Shown here piece after piece: positions 36,120 to 50,000 of a stretch of 64,000 nucleotides of DNA; position 1 is the stretch's first letter, and every line of letters starts with the position of its first letter. The notes beneath the pieces were generated by a model. That model searched no databases. It had not been told where the DNA came from and was given only the letters and a program-made list of their open reading frames with translations. Position numbers and translations under genes: made by a program. The DNA is from Omphiscola glabra (taxonomy: Eukaryota > Mollusca > Gastropoda > Lymnaeidae), in assembly GCA_964017045.1 (NCBI GenBank), contig OZ024799.1, positions 31,073,596-31,137,595 on the forward strand. The letters are read 5' to 3'.

Positions 36120-36620
36120 AAAAGGAGAGAAACAGAGAGAGAGAGAGAGTGAATGAGTGAGAGCAAGAGAGAGTGAGAGAAACAGAGAGAGAGAGAGTGA
36201 ATGAGTGAGAGCAAGAGAAAGTGAGAGAAACAGAGAGAGAGAGAGAGTGAATGAGTGAGAGCAAGAGAAAGTAAGAGAAACAGAGAGAGAGAGAGAGAGA
36301 GTGAATGAGTGAGAGCAAGAGAAAGTAAGAGAAAAAGAGAGAGAGAAAGTGAATGAGTGAGAGCAAGAGAGAGTGAGAGAAACAGAGAGAGAGAAGAGAG
36401 GGGGGAAAAGAGAGACATAGTGAGTGAGAGATAAAGAGAGTAAGAGAGTGGTTGAGATAAACAGAGAGAAAAGGGGATAGAGAGAGAGAGAGACAGAGAG
36501 AGTGAGTGAGTTAGAGAGAAGAAGAGTGAATGAGAGAGAAAGAGTGAATAATCGGGAAAGTGAGTGAGAGAGAGAGGGAGGGAGAGAGAGAGAGAGAGAG
36601 AGAAAAAAAGAGAGAGATGG
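36120..36620. repeat. GA-rich compound repeat
   Basis: GAGAGA runs with recurrent GTGAATGAGTGAGAGCAAGA and GTGAGAGAAACAG. Strand composition is the reverse of the CT block at 33985-34870, about 1.3 kb away. Confidence 0.9.
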
Positions 36621-37129
36621 GGGATAGATAGATGGAGAGAGAATACTTCATTCCATTATTAAAGTACGGTCCGTTTCCGTCAAACGATCGATTTCAAATA
36701 ATTCGTCCAAAACTTGAAGCTAACACGAACACAAAGGTCAGGTTACCCCATCCCCCCCCCCCCCCCCTTTTCCGAAGCTATCACGGGATGAGAAGATTAG
36801 CTTCCTTTACGCCAGGAGTGTTGACGTAAGCTGTACAAATGCGCACACAACCAAAATAGTTTGTTTTGATTCAGTTGTACAAGAGCACATCGTAGACCAT
36901 GGGACCAGTCCGTGGCATGGAGGTGACTCGTGGGGTGAGGGGGGATGTGTTCAAGGGCACTTGTTCTTTTAACCTCTTATACCTTGGACCCCCTTAGCGG
37001 TAGAAATACGTAATGGATCTATGTATACATGATTACAACCCACCTGCGATCAATCTGTGACAGCCCCCCCCACTCCACCCAACAAAACAAAAGTAAGCTA
37101 GTATATATAGTTAAGAGCATGTTCAGAAA

Positions 37130-37228
37130 ACTTTCCTATGTTCACTTTGTCCTATGTTCACTTTGTCCTATGTTCACTTTGTCCCATGTTCACTTTGTCC
37201 CATGTTCACTTTGTCCTATGTTCACTAG
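37130..37228. repeat. 16-bp minisatellite
   Basis: About six copies of CCTATGTTCACTTTGT, with CCCATG variants in the middle. Confidence 0.9.
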
Positions 37229-37299
37229 ATAAACATTTCAGTGGGTTTTTTTATTCTAACTTTACTTGACATGATAATTAATATAAAACTTTAACCCAG

Positions 37300-37400
37300 C
37301 CCTCTCAGCACTGGCATATATGGGGCACTTCAACCTTGCAGTGGCATATATGTAGCACTTCACTCCAGCACTGGCATGTATGGGGCACTTCAACCCAGTA
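37300..37400. repeat. Short tandem duplication, about 30 bp
   Basis: Three to four imperfect copies containing CACTGGCATATATGGGGCAC. Confidence 0.7.
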
Positions 37401-38054
37401 CCCACAGCATTGGCAGTTTTGGGGTAGGACCGATTAAGAAAAAAAAATTAATCAACTTTTATTCACGATTAAAAAAAAAAAAGAGCAATATAGGGTTCGC
37501 AGAACACCCCCCCCCCCCCCCAAGTGGAACAGGGAAAAGCTCTCAACGTCCCTCTGGTTTAAATTTGAAAAAGAAGACAAATAAATAAATATGTATTTTA
37601 GTACATTTCTCATTTACCAAAAGATGGGAGAAACAGTTTTTATACGTCGGAGCAAGTTTTGTTTCGATGGCGTGTATGAAGTTGTTCTGCTCCCGTTCCT
37701 GTGGCGTGCAAAAGTTTTCCTACTGTATTGTGACGGAGGCATTGATAGAACGCGACACAATTTAAATTACCTTCTACTATTTGAAATAAAGAATATTCGA
37801 CAACACAATGGCGCGCACAAAGCAAACACATAAATAAATAAACTGATTAATTTAAAAAAAAAAACCAAGCAGATAAGGGTTTGTTATTTCTTCATAAGTA
37901 AAGTTGTGACTAGATGTATATGCAAATATGAGAATAAACTATAGTTATCACATATCAGTTCTATGTACAGGTATGCATACAAGAAAGATATATTGTCTAT
38001 CTTTCTCTCTGTAAATATTTATATTGAAACCACATCTTACTAAGTAAGCTTCAG

Positions 38055-38190
38055 AAAGTTGGTGATGTAAGACAATGGTGAGCGGTGGTGATGTAAGACA
38101 AAGGATGAGAAGTGGTGATGTAAGACAAATGATGAGCGGTGGTGATGTAAGACAATGGTGAGCGGTGGTGATGTAAGACAATGGTGAGCA
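38055..38190. repeat. 26-bp minisatellite
   Basis: About five copies of a unit containing GGTGATGTAAGACAATGGTG and AGCGGT. Confidence 0.85.
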
Positions 38191-38384
38191 AATGGAAATC
38201 ACAGCTATCGAAGTATCAATATTTGAAATGTCCGCTTTGGAATCAGGTTTGAAAAAAAGGGGGGGGGGAGGGAGTTGCGTCATTTTAGTTGGACAGAAAT
38301 TAGCCATACTGTCTCCAACATCGTTTTTATTTTTATAAATCGTATTAAACAATCGAAAACAAATAATCTCAACAAAGCCCTTCT

Positions 38385-38592
38385 CAGTGGCGTAGCTAGA
38401 GTGTTTGGCGCCCGGGGACAAGATTCGCGCCCGGGGACAAGATTCAATTTAAAGCGCCCTCTTTTCCTTTTTTTAACTCTCAAACCCATTATTTTCATCA
38501 ATAAAATAATACTAAAGCACATTTTGGCGCCCCTAACTAGCTGGCGCCCGGGTACATCTGTACCCCCTTGCACCCCCTACGCTACCCTTCTG
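38385..38592. mobile_element. hAT-like MITE, CAGTGGCGTAGC family
   Basis: Starts CAGTGGCGTAGCTAG and ends CTACGCTACCCTTCTG, a diverged inverted repeat. It is bounded by a perfect 8-bp duplication GCCCTTCT at 38377-38384 and 38593-38600. The interior has several GGCGCCCGGG motifs. Confidence 0.85.
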
Positions 38593-38939
38593 GCCCTTCT
38601 TTAACTTGTTTTTATTTTTGCTGTTCCACATCACCCCCCCCCCCCGGCCCAAACCCCGACTCCTCAGGCCATTGTTGAAAGCGATGAGCTCCTTTGTCAA
38701 ATATAAAGCAACTACACAATGGCTGAGTTGAGAAAATGAATTGAGCATTCAAAAATTCTAGTCTCCAAACAACTACACATGTCTAAGCACACTCAGAATG
38801 CAAGAGAGAAAATGGGAAAGTCTTAATTAAATGAACATATTTATATACACATCAAAATGTTTCAAAAGGTGACACACGTAGTAGATAAAATGTTATAGTT
38901 CTTACGAATCCATGCTTTGATTATGATGATAACTTTATT

Positions 38940-39405
38940 CAAGGAGGTGATGTCTGGTCCAGATTTGAGGCTTTCATTGAGGAAGGTGTTGTCTGGTCCA
39001 GATTTGAGACTTTCGTTGAGGGAAGGGATGTCTGGTCCAGATTGGAGGCTTTCATTGAGGGAAGGGATGTTTGGTCCAGACTCGGTGCTTTCATTGAGGG
39101 AGGTGATGTCTGGTCCAGATTTGAGACTTTCGTTGAGGGAAGGGATGTCTGGTCCAGATTGGAGGCTTTCATTGAGGGAAGGAATGTCTGGTCCAGACTC
39201 GGGGCTTTCATTGAGGGAAGGGATGTCTGGTCCAGACTGGGGTCTTTCATTGGGGGAGGTGATGTCTGGTCCAGATTGGAGGCTTTCGTTGAGGGAAGGG
39301 ATGTCTGGTCCAGATTAGAGGCTTTCATTGAGGGAGGTGATGTCTGGTCCAGATTGGGGGCTTTTATTGAGGGAAGGGATGTCTGGTCCAGATTTGAGGC
39401 TTTGA
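38940..39405. repeat. 39-bp minisatellite
   Basis: About twelve copies of a 39-base unit containing GATGTCTGGTCCAGATTGGA and ending near TTGAGGGAAGG. The unit length keeps several frames open, giving repeats such as MSGPDLRLSLREG. There is no start, splice or flanking evidence for a gene. Confidence 0.92.
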
Positions 39406-39635
39406 TTTGCTGATTTCGAAGGTAATGGACCGCTGAGCTCTATCAAAGCTTTGATTGGCTGATTTCGAAGGTAATGGACCGCTGAGCTCTATCAAAGCTT
39501 TGATTGGCTGATTTCGAAGGTAATGGACCGCTGAGCTCTATCAAAGCTTTGATTGGCTGATTTCGAAGGTAATGGACAGCCGAGCTCTATCAAAGCTTTG
39601 ATTTGCTGTTTTCGAAGGTAATGGACCGCCGAGCA
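39405..39635. repeat. 49-bp minisatellite directly abutting the 39-bp array
   Basis: Nearly five copies of a 49-base unit containing GATTTCGAAGGTAATGGACC and GAGCTCTATCAAAGC. It begins where the 39-bp array ends, sharing GAGGCTTTGATT at the junction. Confidence 0.9.
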
Positions 39636-40654
39636 GACAAGCATTTGTTATCACTAGAGCAACCTAAATCATCACATCGACCAAATCTGTATATTGATCA
39701 ACTACGTCAAAGAGTCCCTATTGACACTTAGTTATTCTATCTAGCCGACGTATATTACAACATCCTCTGTCAAATTTTCTTCACGTACGGACTACCATTT
39801 CAAACGCCGCATGTGAATGTAACATCATGAGCAGTAGCGTGACGCGGTAACACATCATGAATCCTTTCTTTGCGGATGTCTCATCGACTGAAAGGGAAGA
39901 TGTCAACAGCGCCTTGTCAGCACCGCACCCCATGCAGGCAAATATTACAAGATTTAGAAGGGCGTCCACTCATTACATTGAACAGTTAAAAAAAACTATC
40001 AGTTATTTACAATCAACCAAGACACACGAATCTAAACAGTTTTAAACTGCTAAGTCTACCTAACAAATAGATGTATAACATTAGTTGGTGTCTTAAATTA
40101 CTAAAAAAAAAAAAAAAAAAAACATAAACGACCAAAACCCAAAGATGTATCTGACTTTTAAATTCATACATTCTCGATAACTTTGGTACAGAGCAGCCGT
40201 TTTAAACAACATAATCTTGACAGCCTAAAAAATTCATCTGCTTTTTTTTTTTCCAAACTCCGTGAGTTGTATTTCATACTGCTTCAACCTGAACTCAGTC
40301 CTCCCCATATTTCCCTTACACAATTCATCCAAAGATCAATGTTAGAAAGCTAAAAAAAAATGTGTTTTGGTTCATTTGATAAATTCCCTATACAAATAAG
40401 TAATAAAGTGTTCATGTATCTTGCCTTTAAACTACGTCACACGGACTTGGGAGCCAGATTTAAAAAAAAAAAAAAATAACAACTAGGAGACTTCAGAAAT
40501 ATGACGTCATAAAACGAAGCTCGATCTTGTCTTGTAAAGGTAGTTCAAGTTTTTTTTCGGAAGATTTTTTACAGTTCAATTTTGATATACTTCAATTATG
40601 ATATACTTCAATTATGATACCAAATATGACGTCACATGTTGCCCTAAATAGCCT

Positions 40655-40800
40655 ACTACATATCACCAAATATCCAGGCGAATGTTGACCTAAATAGCCT
40701 ACTACATATCACCAAATATCCAGGCGAATGTTGACCTAAATAGCCTACTACATATCACCAAATATCCAGGCGAATGTTGACCTAAATAGCCTACTACATA
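40655..40800. repeat. 46-bp minisatellite containing the synapsin stop region
   Basis: About three and a half copies of a 46-base unit with CCTAAATAGCCTACTACATA and then TCACCAAATATCC. The inner copy overlaps the end of the synapsin coding exon: on the - strand each unit carries the final bases and TAG of the gene. Confidence 0.92.
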
Positions 40801-41001
40801 TCACCAAATATCCCAGCGAATGTTTTCCGGAGGTTCTTCATGGTGTCCTCCTCGTCCTTGCTCCCCATGCGAGCCAGGCCTGGGGGCCCAGCGTTGGGGG
40901 TAGGGAATGGTTGCGGTGGTGGGTTGCTCATGTGAGCGGGTTGGTGTGGACCTGTGGCGCCAGGAGGGCCCCTGGATTGACCCGGAGATTGCTGCAAAGA
41001 T
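40794..41001 (-). CDS. SYN: Synapsin terminal exon, Pro/Gly-rich linker and domain E
   Basis: Acceptor TTTTTGCAG. It encodes [15 protein letters not shown], a Pro/Asn/Gln linker, and domain E near [20 protein letters not shown]. Domain E is needed in other animals for oligomerisation and vesicle clustering. Stop TAG at 40796-40794. Confidence 0.95.
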
Positions 41002-44000
41002 CTGCAAAAACGATAAGATCATGTTTAGCATAGAATTTGGAGGAATACATTAGGTTCAATATTTACAATAGAAGTCTGGTCTTGTAGCTTAAATAAGTGG
41101 CTACTCTAGAGAGTGGAGGATTGCCAAAACGTTAAAAATTGTTTAAAATGGTTATGGTGTATGTACTATAACATATATGTTTAGCGTAACGAACGAAAAG
41201 AAAAGAGAATGAATTTTTGTTTGTTTTTTGTAACGAAAATCGCCCTGACGTAGTTGGGGTGCACCCCGGGGTGGGCCAAACTTTTAGCCACCCACTTCCA
41301 CAAAATAAAATAAAAAATACTCTGCAGTTGGCCAAAAATGCCGCCCTTTTAAAGTAAGAATTTCTCGCTGTTTAGATAACCGCTTTCCTTTTATTCTTCT
41401 TCTTTTTTTTTCCTGTATTGAATCCGAGGGAAACTGAGTTTCCAATACGCTGCTATTAACTTATGAAGATATCAAACCGTATTAGAACAATACTCACTAA
41501 TCATCGGTTGCTTAAATTTCTCAGACGCCGTGTTGTCGTATGACAATAGTTGTTACTATTTTATTTTACATAACGCGTAATTCATTGAGCACGTGCGCAG
41601 GGTAAATAATAAAAGGGGGGAGGCGATTTCAGGTAGCTAGTCTATTCCAAACAAACCCAATTACGCCCCTTGCATCACTCTAGGGCTGTAGAATGCTATC
41701 GGCACAGCCTGCGCCATCAGTTCCAATTTTATTCCCCAAACATAAAAAGATAGATATTAGGTTACTGGCTGTCATACAATATAGATATAGATATACACGA
41801 GAGCTGCTAAGTCGACTCCAGGACTAGTTACATACAGTGGAGTAGAATCTGTGAGGAAATCAATACGGTCTCTGCCGATGCACATTTACTATCCAATTGG
41901 TTCTAAACTTACAAGAGCTATTATACCAGGTTTTATTGCAACCAAAGCAGACGATACAATTATAGAAATGATCAAAACAAAAATATTACATTTGGAGGGG
42001 GAATGATTGAGGGGGAGTTCCCCCATGACAAGGCCCAGCGGCGGATTAACCTAAAGGCAAAAGAGGCCCGTGCCTAGGGTCCCCGCGTCTTTTACGACAC
42101 CCGTCAAAAAGGGTCCCAAATTGTTTGAATTGATCTGATCGAAGAGCTCATGGATGTTAGAGTGTTAATGGTGGTTTTTTTGTTGTTGTTTTTTTACATG
42201 AAAACTTGAAAAGAGACAAAAACGAACGAGTCCAATCAAGTATTCCACAAAGAGACAACAACGAACGTGTCCGTTACAACACTCCGCGGCGTGATATTTG
42301 AAGACAATTTGAAACGTAATAAAAAACAATAATTTTGACTAGGTGCGCCCCTGGTGGTGCATCAAGTCAACCACGTCGGAGTGGAGTGTTAGTAATAAGG
42401 TGGTTCTCAAACGGGATCCCGGGATGGCGCACGACTTTCAATAAACAAAAGACTTCCCTCGAAATCGTCCCAACCCGGAAAATCCCGGATACAAACTTTT
42501 TAAATAGAATTTTCCTTTTTTAAATTATATTTATACATTTTAGCAAGTCACCTAAGTTCAATAATTGTCGCTATGAGACAGGAGCTGTAACGTCTAGTTA
42601 ACTGCGCTGAATTATTAAGCTCAGTAGCTCCAGTACACAGGTTATTTGGCGTTTTCACGACCACATTCAAACAGAGCAGTGGTTCTCAACCTTCCTAATG
42701 CCGCGACCCTTTAGTACAGTTCCTCATTCCGGGGGTGACCCCAATCATAAAATTGTTTTTGTTTCTTCTTCATTAATAAGTGTTTTCCGATGGACTTAGG
42801 CGACCCATATGTAAGGGTCGTTCAACCCCACCCCTCCCTAGGGATCCCGACGCACGGGCTGAGAACCGTTGATATAGAGGTAAAGTAAACAGTACAGCGA
42901 TAGATTGAAGAAGGGCTTTTAAATAGTGCACTGATACCATATTGAAACTAGATTTTTCTAGAATGTAATCAACGACATATTTAATTCCATGATTAAAATT
43001 GAGTTCCATCCGAAGCATTAAAAAATAGTTAATTCGCCCTGTTTTGTTCTTATAGACAATGTGTTTTTATTGATTTTTCTATGTGACGGGCAAAAAAAAT
43101 TCTAACTTAGTGATGGATTTTAAGTTTCCCCTTAAGACGCCATTTTAAAAAAAGTTTTTAAAATTCTTTTATTAAATTGTTTCAGCCGGCAACGCAACAC
43201 GCATCCTTTAGCAAACCCATCGGGGGGTTCACGACCCATGTGGGCTGGGGAACAATTTCAGGTACGCTGCACAATGTTTCATTCTATGACTTAACACATG
43301 GGCAGCGCTGTTGCGTGAGGGGAGGGGGGCAGAGAACGTACCCGTCTGGTTGTCTGCTCTGTGGTGGTTTGGCGGGGTTGGCCGCAGCGGGTCCTTGGTG
43401 GCTCCCGTTGACCTGATGCATAATGGCGTGGCTACTTGTTGCTTTACTGAAGGGTAAGGATATGAGAACCGTTAGGATCAGAGCTTCATGTCGAGCTATG
43501 TCAACAACATATATTATCATTTATCAACATAGAATATAATTTATCAACATATTATATCAGTTATCAGCATAGTATATCATTTATCAACATAGAATATCAT
43601 TTATCAACATATTATTTCATTCAAAGTCACCGTAAAGTCAACAACAAAAACAAACAAAAACCAATTAAATAATTTTTTTGGGGCACCATAACACCATAAC
43701 ACCATAACACCATAAGACCATAACACCATAACACCATAAGGAATCAATCAAACACTCTCTGACCGACCACAATTTCTCCACATTTCTATTCCAATTTTGT
43801 GTCTTTTTCCTTCTTAGTATAAAGTTTCAAAATTGAGCGTCTTAAATTCTTTTACATGTTGCTGTCTCTATGACAGAAAGTACTTTTTGGTTTTAGACAA
43901 CTTCCGTTCCGTCTTTAACATATTGCGACTGCTTCCGGCACGATGAGTTTTTTAAAATTTGATTTCTTCTTTATTGTTGTTTTGTCTGCTGAAGAAGGCA

Positions 44001-47000
44001 TCTGGCCGAAACGTTCTTTTGATTGTCCTGTCTGTTCATGTCATGCCTTAACACATCTTTCCCCGCTATTTCCTTCACACGGCTTGAACGAAGTTTGTCA
44101 CTAATCATTCGTTAAAACGGTCGCCTAAGTTCAGAGAAGACAGTGTGCGTGTGTCACTATGACATTTCAGAGATTGGCGAGTCCCAGTGAATAGCTGGAG
44201 AAATCATGTGAACAGTTTATAAATAGAAACATGATTAGGGACAGAAGTCTAGATTTTACATGTTATTTAACAGTTCCACTCATAGGGCGAGCAAATGAAA
44301 GTGAAAGCGAGCCAACAATAACATGAACTCCAAATTAGAGCCTCATTAGTTTGATCGCTTAAATCGTGTCTGCCGTCAACAAAACTTGCCCATTTTTTGA
44401 CAGGTACTAAATATATTGTAATATAATGTATATTCACTCGAAGAAAAACTTAAGAGGTTTAACACAAAATAGACCGTAAGATGTAAAAGATTAATCTAAA
44501 ATGTATTTGCCAGAATAAGATATGACAGTGTGTTGAAAAGATTAGCAAAAAAATGAACATTTTATTAAAATCACTAGAATTAACCTGCTGGAAAATGGTG
44601 GCGGGAATGTGTGAACTTCCCATCTGCTAAAGTTACCGGACACAACATGCACTCAAGTAACGCACTTTATAAGAATCCCAATTTTTGCTAACTTCTGGAA
44701 AATTTTATTGTGCGCACCTATTGAACACAGTATTACAGCCATGCATACAGACCTAGTGATCTATTATTTGCCATTGTTTTTTTTTATCTTTCTCAGAATA
44801 ATTTGAATGACGGATGTTCCAGGCCACAATAAACTGAGTTCAGTGTTCTTACTGGTCCACGCTACAAATACCACGAACTGCATACTTGCATCGTAAAACG
44901 CACTTTCTGATGTAAAAAATTTGACACCATTGTGGAAATACCCCATTGTTCATTAACATAGCACCAAAGACATGTGGGTGCGAAGGTGCATAACTCAGAA
45001 AGTTTAAACAAGAGTAGTCTTGATGGGAAGCTAGCGACTAGGGTGGGAGAAGTTATCAGCCCCCGTGCTAAGGGGATGAGTGCAGGCGAGACAAGTGGGG
45101 AGACGGGCATGAATATCGTGAGTGAAGTGTGGTGGGGAGAAGGAGGGATAGAGATCAATCCAGATGTGGGCCAGCATTCCCCAGAGAGAGTGGATATAAA
45201 TTAAACTTGCTGAGGAAATATTCATATATACAGGAGGAGACAATAGAGAAATAGTTACTAAAAGAGAAAAAAAGTGTACAACAATATTAATAAGTTCAAA
45301 GACGGTGGCGTACATAGGGGGGGGGGGGGAGGGCGGTACAAGCGCTCATTGGGATCCCTGTAAAGTGCGTTACTTCAATACATGTTTTGTCAAGTAACTT
45401 ATTAGCAGATGGGAAGTTCACATGTTGCGGCCGCCACCGTTTTCGGCGGGCTATGATTGGGGAGGCTGTGAGAGATGACCATGAGGTGGACACACTCTAA
45501 GCAATTTTTATGGTGCTATGGGCAATAAAAAAGACGGCCAGCAGTTTCCATGTTGATTCAATTCAATGGTTGACCGGCAACGTCAGGCAGGCAGAGAGAA
45601 AGCAGATGTCATCACATTTAATTCAATGGTTGAGCATATGAACGGCAACGTCAGACAGGCAGAGAGAAAGCAGATGTCATCACATTCAATTCAATGGTTG
45701 AGCATATGACCGGCAACGTCAGACAGGCAGAGAGAAAGCAGAGGTCATCAAAGACTTAGAAAGACAGACTGCAGGCGAAATGATTGAACATATGACCGGC
45801 AACGTCAGACAGGCAGAGAGAAAGCAGATGTCATCAAAGACTTAGAAAGACAGACTGCAGGCGAAATGATTGAACATATGACCGGCAACGTCAGACAGGC
45901 AGAGAGAAAGCAGATGTCGTCAAAGACTTAGAAAGACAGACTGCAGGCGAAATGATTGAACATATGACCGGCAACGTCAGACAGGCAGAGAGAAAGCAGA
46001 TGTCATCAAAGACTTAGAAAGACAGACTGCAGGCCAAATGATTGAACGTATGACTGGCAATGTCAGGGGGCAGAGAGAAAGAGAAAGACAGACTGCAGGC
46101 GAAATGCAATTTGCAAAATGTCATAAGAAAATAATTTGCAGGGAGACAAAACAGGGTAGCAGTGGCGTAGCTAGGGTCAGTGTCCCCGGCTCGGACCACG
46201 CCCTCCACATCCCCTCCACACCCCTTCCTAAGCCACTGCAGGCAAGTCATGATATGAGAAAGAACGACCCATAGAGTTATTTGTTCTCCGTTGCAGTCCC
46301 GTCCTCGTGGTTCCCATGAGACGCCAACAGAATTAAAGTACGAAACCACACGTAAGTCATAACGATGCTGGGCACCGGAGACATCACGCAGGGTTAACAA
46401 CTTATCATTCACACATCTCAGCTACGTGAGATATTCACTTAAACCAGTCACACCAATCACTTACGAACCTCATCTCCTTAAGCCAGTCCTGCACAACTTA
46501 CGGCCCGCGGGCATCATGCGGCCCGCCAGCACACACTTTGCGGCCCGCGAAGCAACTAAATATTCTTTATTCTTATTATTTTCTTAATAGCCTTCCTCCC
46601 TTGCCCTTTTTTTTTATGGCCCGCACAAGTCCTGTCCTATTTTCTTTTGGCCCGCTCAAGTTTTTCATAAAGCATTACGGCCCGCCTTACATTTTGAATT
46701 GTGCAGGCCTGCCTTAAGCCTTTGACTTTATCGTACACCAACAATTCCCTGAGAAATAACATACCCTTAAATGAAACTACCAAACATTTAAACTAACAAA
46801 CATTTAAAGGAAGCATCTCTGTGGTATAATTACCTTAACTCACCTTTCGCAAATAATGAACACATCTCAATTCTGTCAATTTATGCTTTACAACACAAGA
46901 CTTTCACAAACTCACTCTTGTCTGTCAGATATTCAACTTGTCTTACACGATTAATTGCTGCCAGAAATTTACTTATCTGACACCAAACAGTAATACGTTT

Positions 47001-50000
47001 CAATTGTGCCACATAATTGCTTATCTTTTTAACACTAGGGATTAACCGATTAATAATCGTTAGACCTAAAAGTTTCTGATATAGAATGTTGTTTCTTGAT
47101 AGGATTCTTTTGCAATTACTCTACGTTACATAATATGCAATTCCATGGAGTCACCTGGTTCCATCTTCTGAATGGGATTTGCCTCATGCACCAAGTAAGG
47201 AGCTAGACTTACGGGAGAAGAGTAAATCTTGAGTTAAAGAAAAACTCAACCACCAAAATTCGGGAGACAGCATCCAGATGGACGAGGGATTAAAAGTCTT
47301 TGTAAAAAAAAAAAATCACCAGTCTTCACCACGGATCAGTAGTTTTTGTTTTACCACATTACCAGTCTGTGTACGATAATTCTGAAGCGAAAGAATTAAT
47401 TTCTTTTTTACCTCATTGATTGTGAGATCGGTTTGCACATCGTCTGCATCTTCGCCAGCACGAGCTCTGCTATCAGGCGCCTGTCCTCCTCCTGGGCTTC
47501 TCCTAACAAGGTCATTGAAGAACCGTTCACCTGGGGGAGATATACTAACATATGTAAAAATTTCATAATAAATAAATGTGTTAATTTTTTTACATGACTA
47601 CATACTCTAGTTAACTATATATACATACACTTGTTATAAAAATTAAAATTTACAAAACAAAATCCACACGACATTGTTTTGAGTGCAAGCATGTGATTGG
47701 GTTTGAGAGCTAAATTTTGCCCCCACTGACTGGAATGGAAATATCATTGCTAATCCTCAGAGATTTCTAATATTGAGTTCAGTTAGACAACCTTCCTAAT
47801 GTCGCGACCCTTTAATACATTTTCTCTTGTTTTGGTGACCCCCAATCATAAAATTATTTTCGTTTCTACTTCATAAATATATGTTTCCGATGGTCTTAGA
47901 CGACCCCTATGTAAGGATAGTTCGACCCACAAAGGGACCGCGACCCACATGTTGAGAACCACTGAATTAGACCATGGTTTCATTACTGAAAGTCAAACCA
48001 TTTAACTGGTTGGTTGTACCAAAGGTTTTAAGTGTGCTGACTTCAGAGCCTAATCCATCTCCTTATTTCACACTTTCCTACTTTTGATGTGGCTTATTTA
48101 TAAGTAATTTAAGCTTTTATTGTCAATTTGAAAGTTTAAATTTGTAGACTAGATTAATATACAAAATTGTCGCCACAAGGTCTTTGAGAAGTTCAAAATC
48201 TAATGATGTATTTTGGCCCATACCTGAATTTAGTTTAATTCATTCTAAACCTAATAGTGAAAAAAACAGAAGAGTTGCTGGCTGAAATGTAGGTGTCCCT
48301 TGACATGGTTTTGTTTATAAAAATCCCATACATTTAGTTGCTAGTGTTAGTAAATTGTAATATTGTTTTATCAGAGGTTATTAAACTATTTATTTGTTAG
48401 CATACATTTGTAAAATATCAGTAGACCGAAAGATTTATTGTAGCATCAAACAACTGTAACTTTCTTTAGATCAATTAACAAATCAATGAAAATGTGGCGC
48501 CTTTGTAAAACTCTATCTAAACTATAACACATTTTTTTTCCCGAATTCATATATTTCTTTTTTTTTTTTTTTAAATTGGCGATTTAAAAAGAAGGAAAAA
48601 AATATGGCACCAGAGCAACCAAAAAAAAAAATTATATATATATATGTGAGTGAAATTAATTGGAAACTTGACAAAATGGTTGTAAAGAAAAATCTTTTGA
48701 AATTATTATTTTATGTTAATCTATAGATGTTGATTTAATTCTTAAGAAATGCTTGCCCAGTAGGCAGGGCGGTTTATTATTTCGATAGTTTGGAAATTAA
48801 TATATTTATTAGATTTAAAAAAAACAACAACTTATCTCTTATCCAGCAATCCATACAAAAAAAAATGCTTTAAAAATACAGAAAATACAAACGATCCAAT
48901 GAAATATACACCGCTAGAGGGCGCTCGATAAAATCTTAATTTTTAAAAAATTTTTATCAATTTTTGGTCTCTATATTTTTTTCTAGCTCAGCATTCTTAG
49001 AAACGAATCTAGCTCATCAATTATAGAATGGAATCTAGCTCATCATTTATAGAATGGAATCTGGAGTCGACAACATTTAAAGTTATCTAATCTATATTGC
49101 TTTAAAGCATCTTAACATTATGCCAATGTTCCTTAACATCCTACAGATTGTACTTAATAATAATAATTATAATGATAATAATAAAGTTCATTTCAAAAAC
49201 TCGCTTCATCCCTAATTAAGGCACGAAGCGCGGTACAAAGTCAACCATAAATTACAATTTTTATTTTCCACAATTAAAATACAAAACGCAACGAAACAAA
49301 ATCTACATGCAAGAAGCAATGGACAATACAGGCCGCAGTATACATCGAGGATATATGAGCAAGCTGGAAACAATGAGGTAGACTACACCCTAGCGGGTGA
49401 GTGCGAAGAAGATGGGTTTTCAACTCAGTTTTGAAAGACGGCAGTGTCTGGTTGTCTCTGCGAGATAAATTGCCTTGCAAAGCATGTTAATGGGATTTTC
49501 CATAGTTAGTGTACTGTTTAAGTGAATACCCAGGTTTCGCACTGTTTGAGCAAACTCAATCTGCACACCATAGAGAGTAAACGATGGTGTTTTATTTACA
49601 GATTTTTGCACCTGAGTGGTAGCAGTGGGGATATCTGTCTTTTCATCGTTCAATTTGAGCTTGTTTATGGCCATCAAGTGCTTAACTGACTCCACTGTCT
49701 TCTGTGTATACTTGGAAGCTGAGGGAACTGAGAGGGGATCACACACTGCTGACTACTGAAGTTGGGTATCATCCGCGAACATATGATATAGCATGTCAAA
49801 CTGCTTGATCATTGCATCCAGGGGCTGAACGTACCTAGCGAAAAGCCTAGGACCGAGCCCTGGGGTACTCCAAATTCGATAATAGATTGCTTCGAGGTCA
49901 AGCCGTTAGCGACAACTGGTTAGACCCGATTTCTCAGATATGAGCGGAACCATCTCAGGACCGTATCGCTGAAACCGAACGTTTTTTGCAAACTTTGGAA

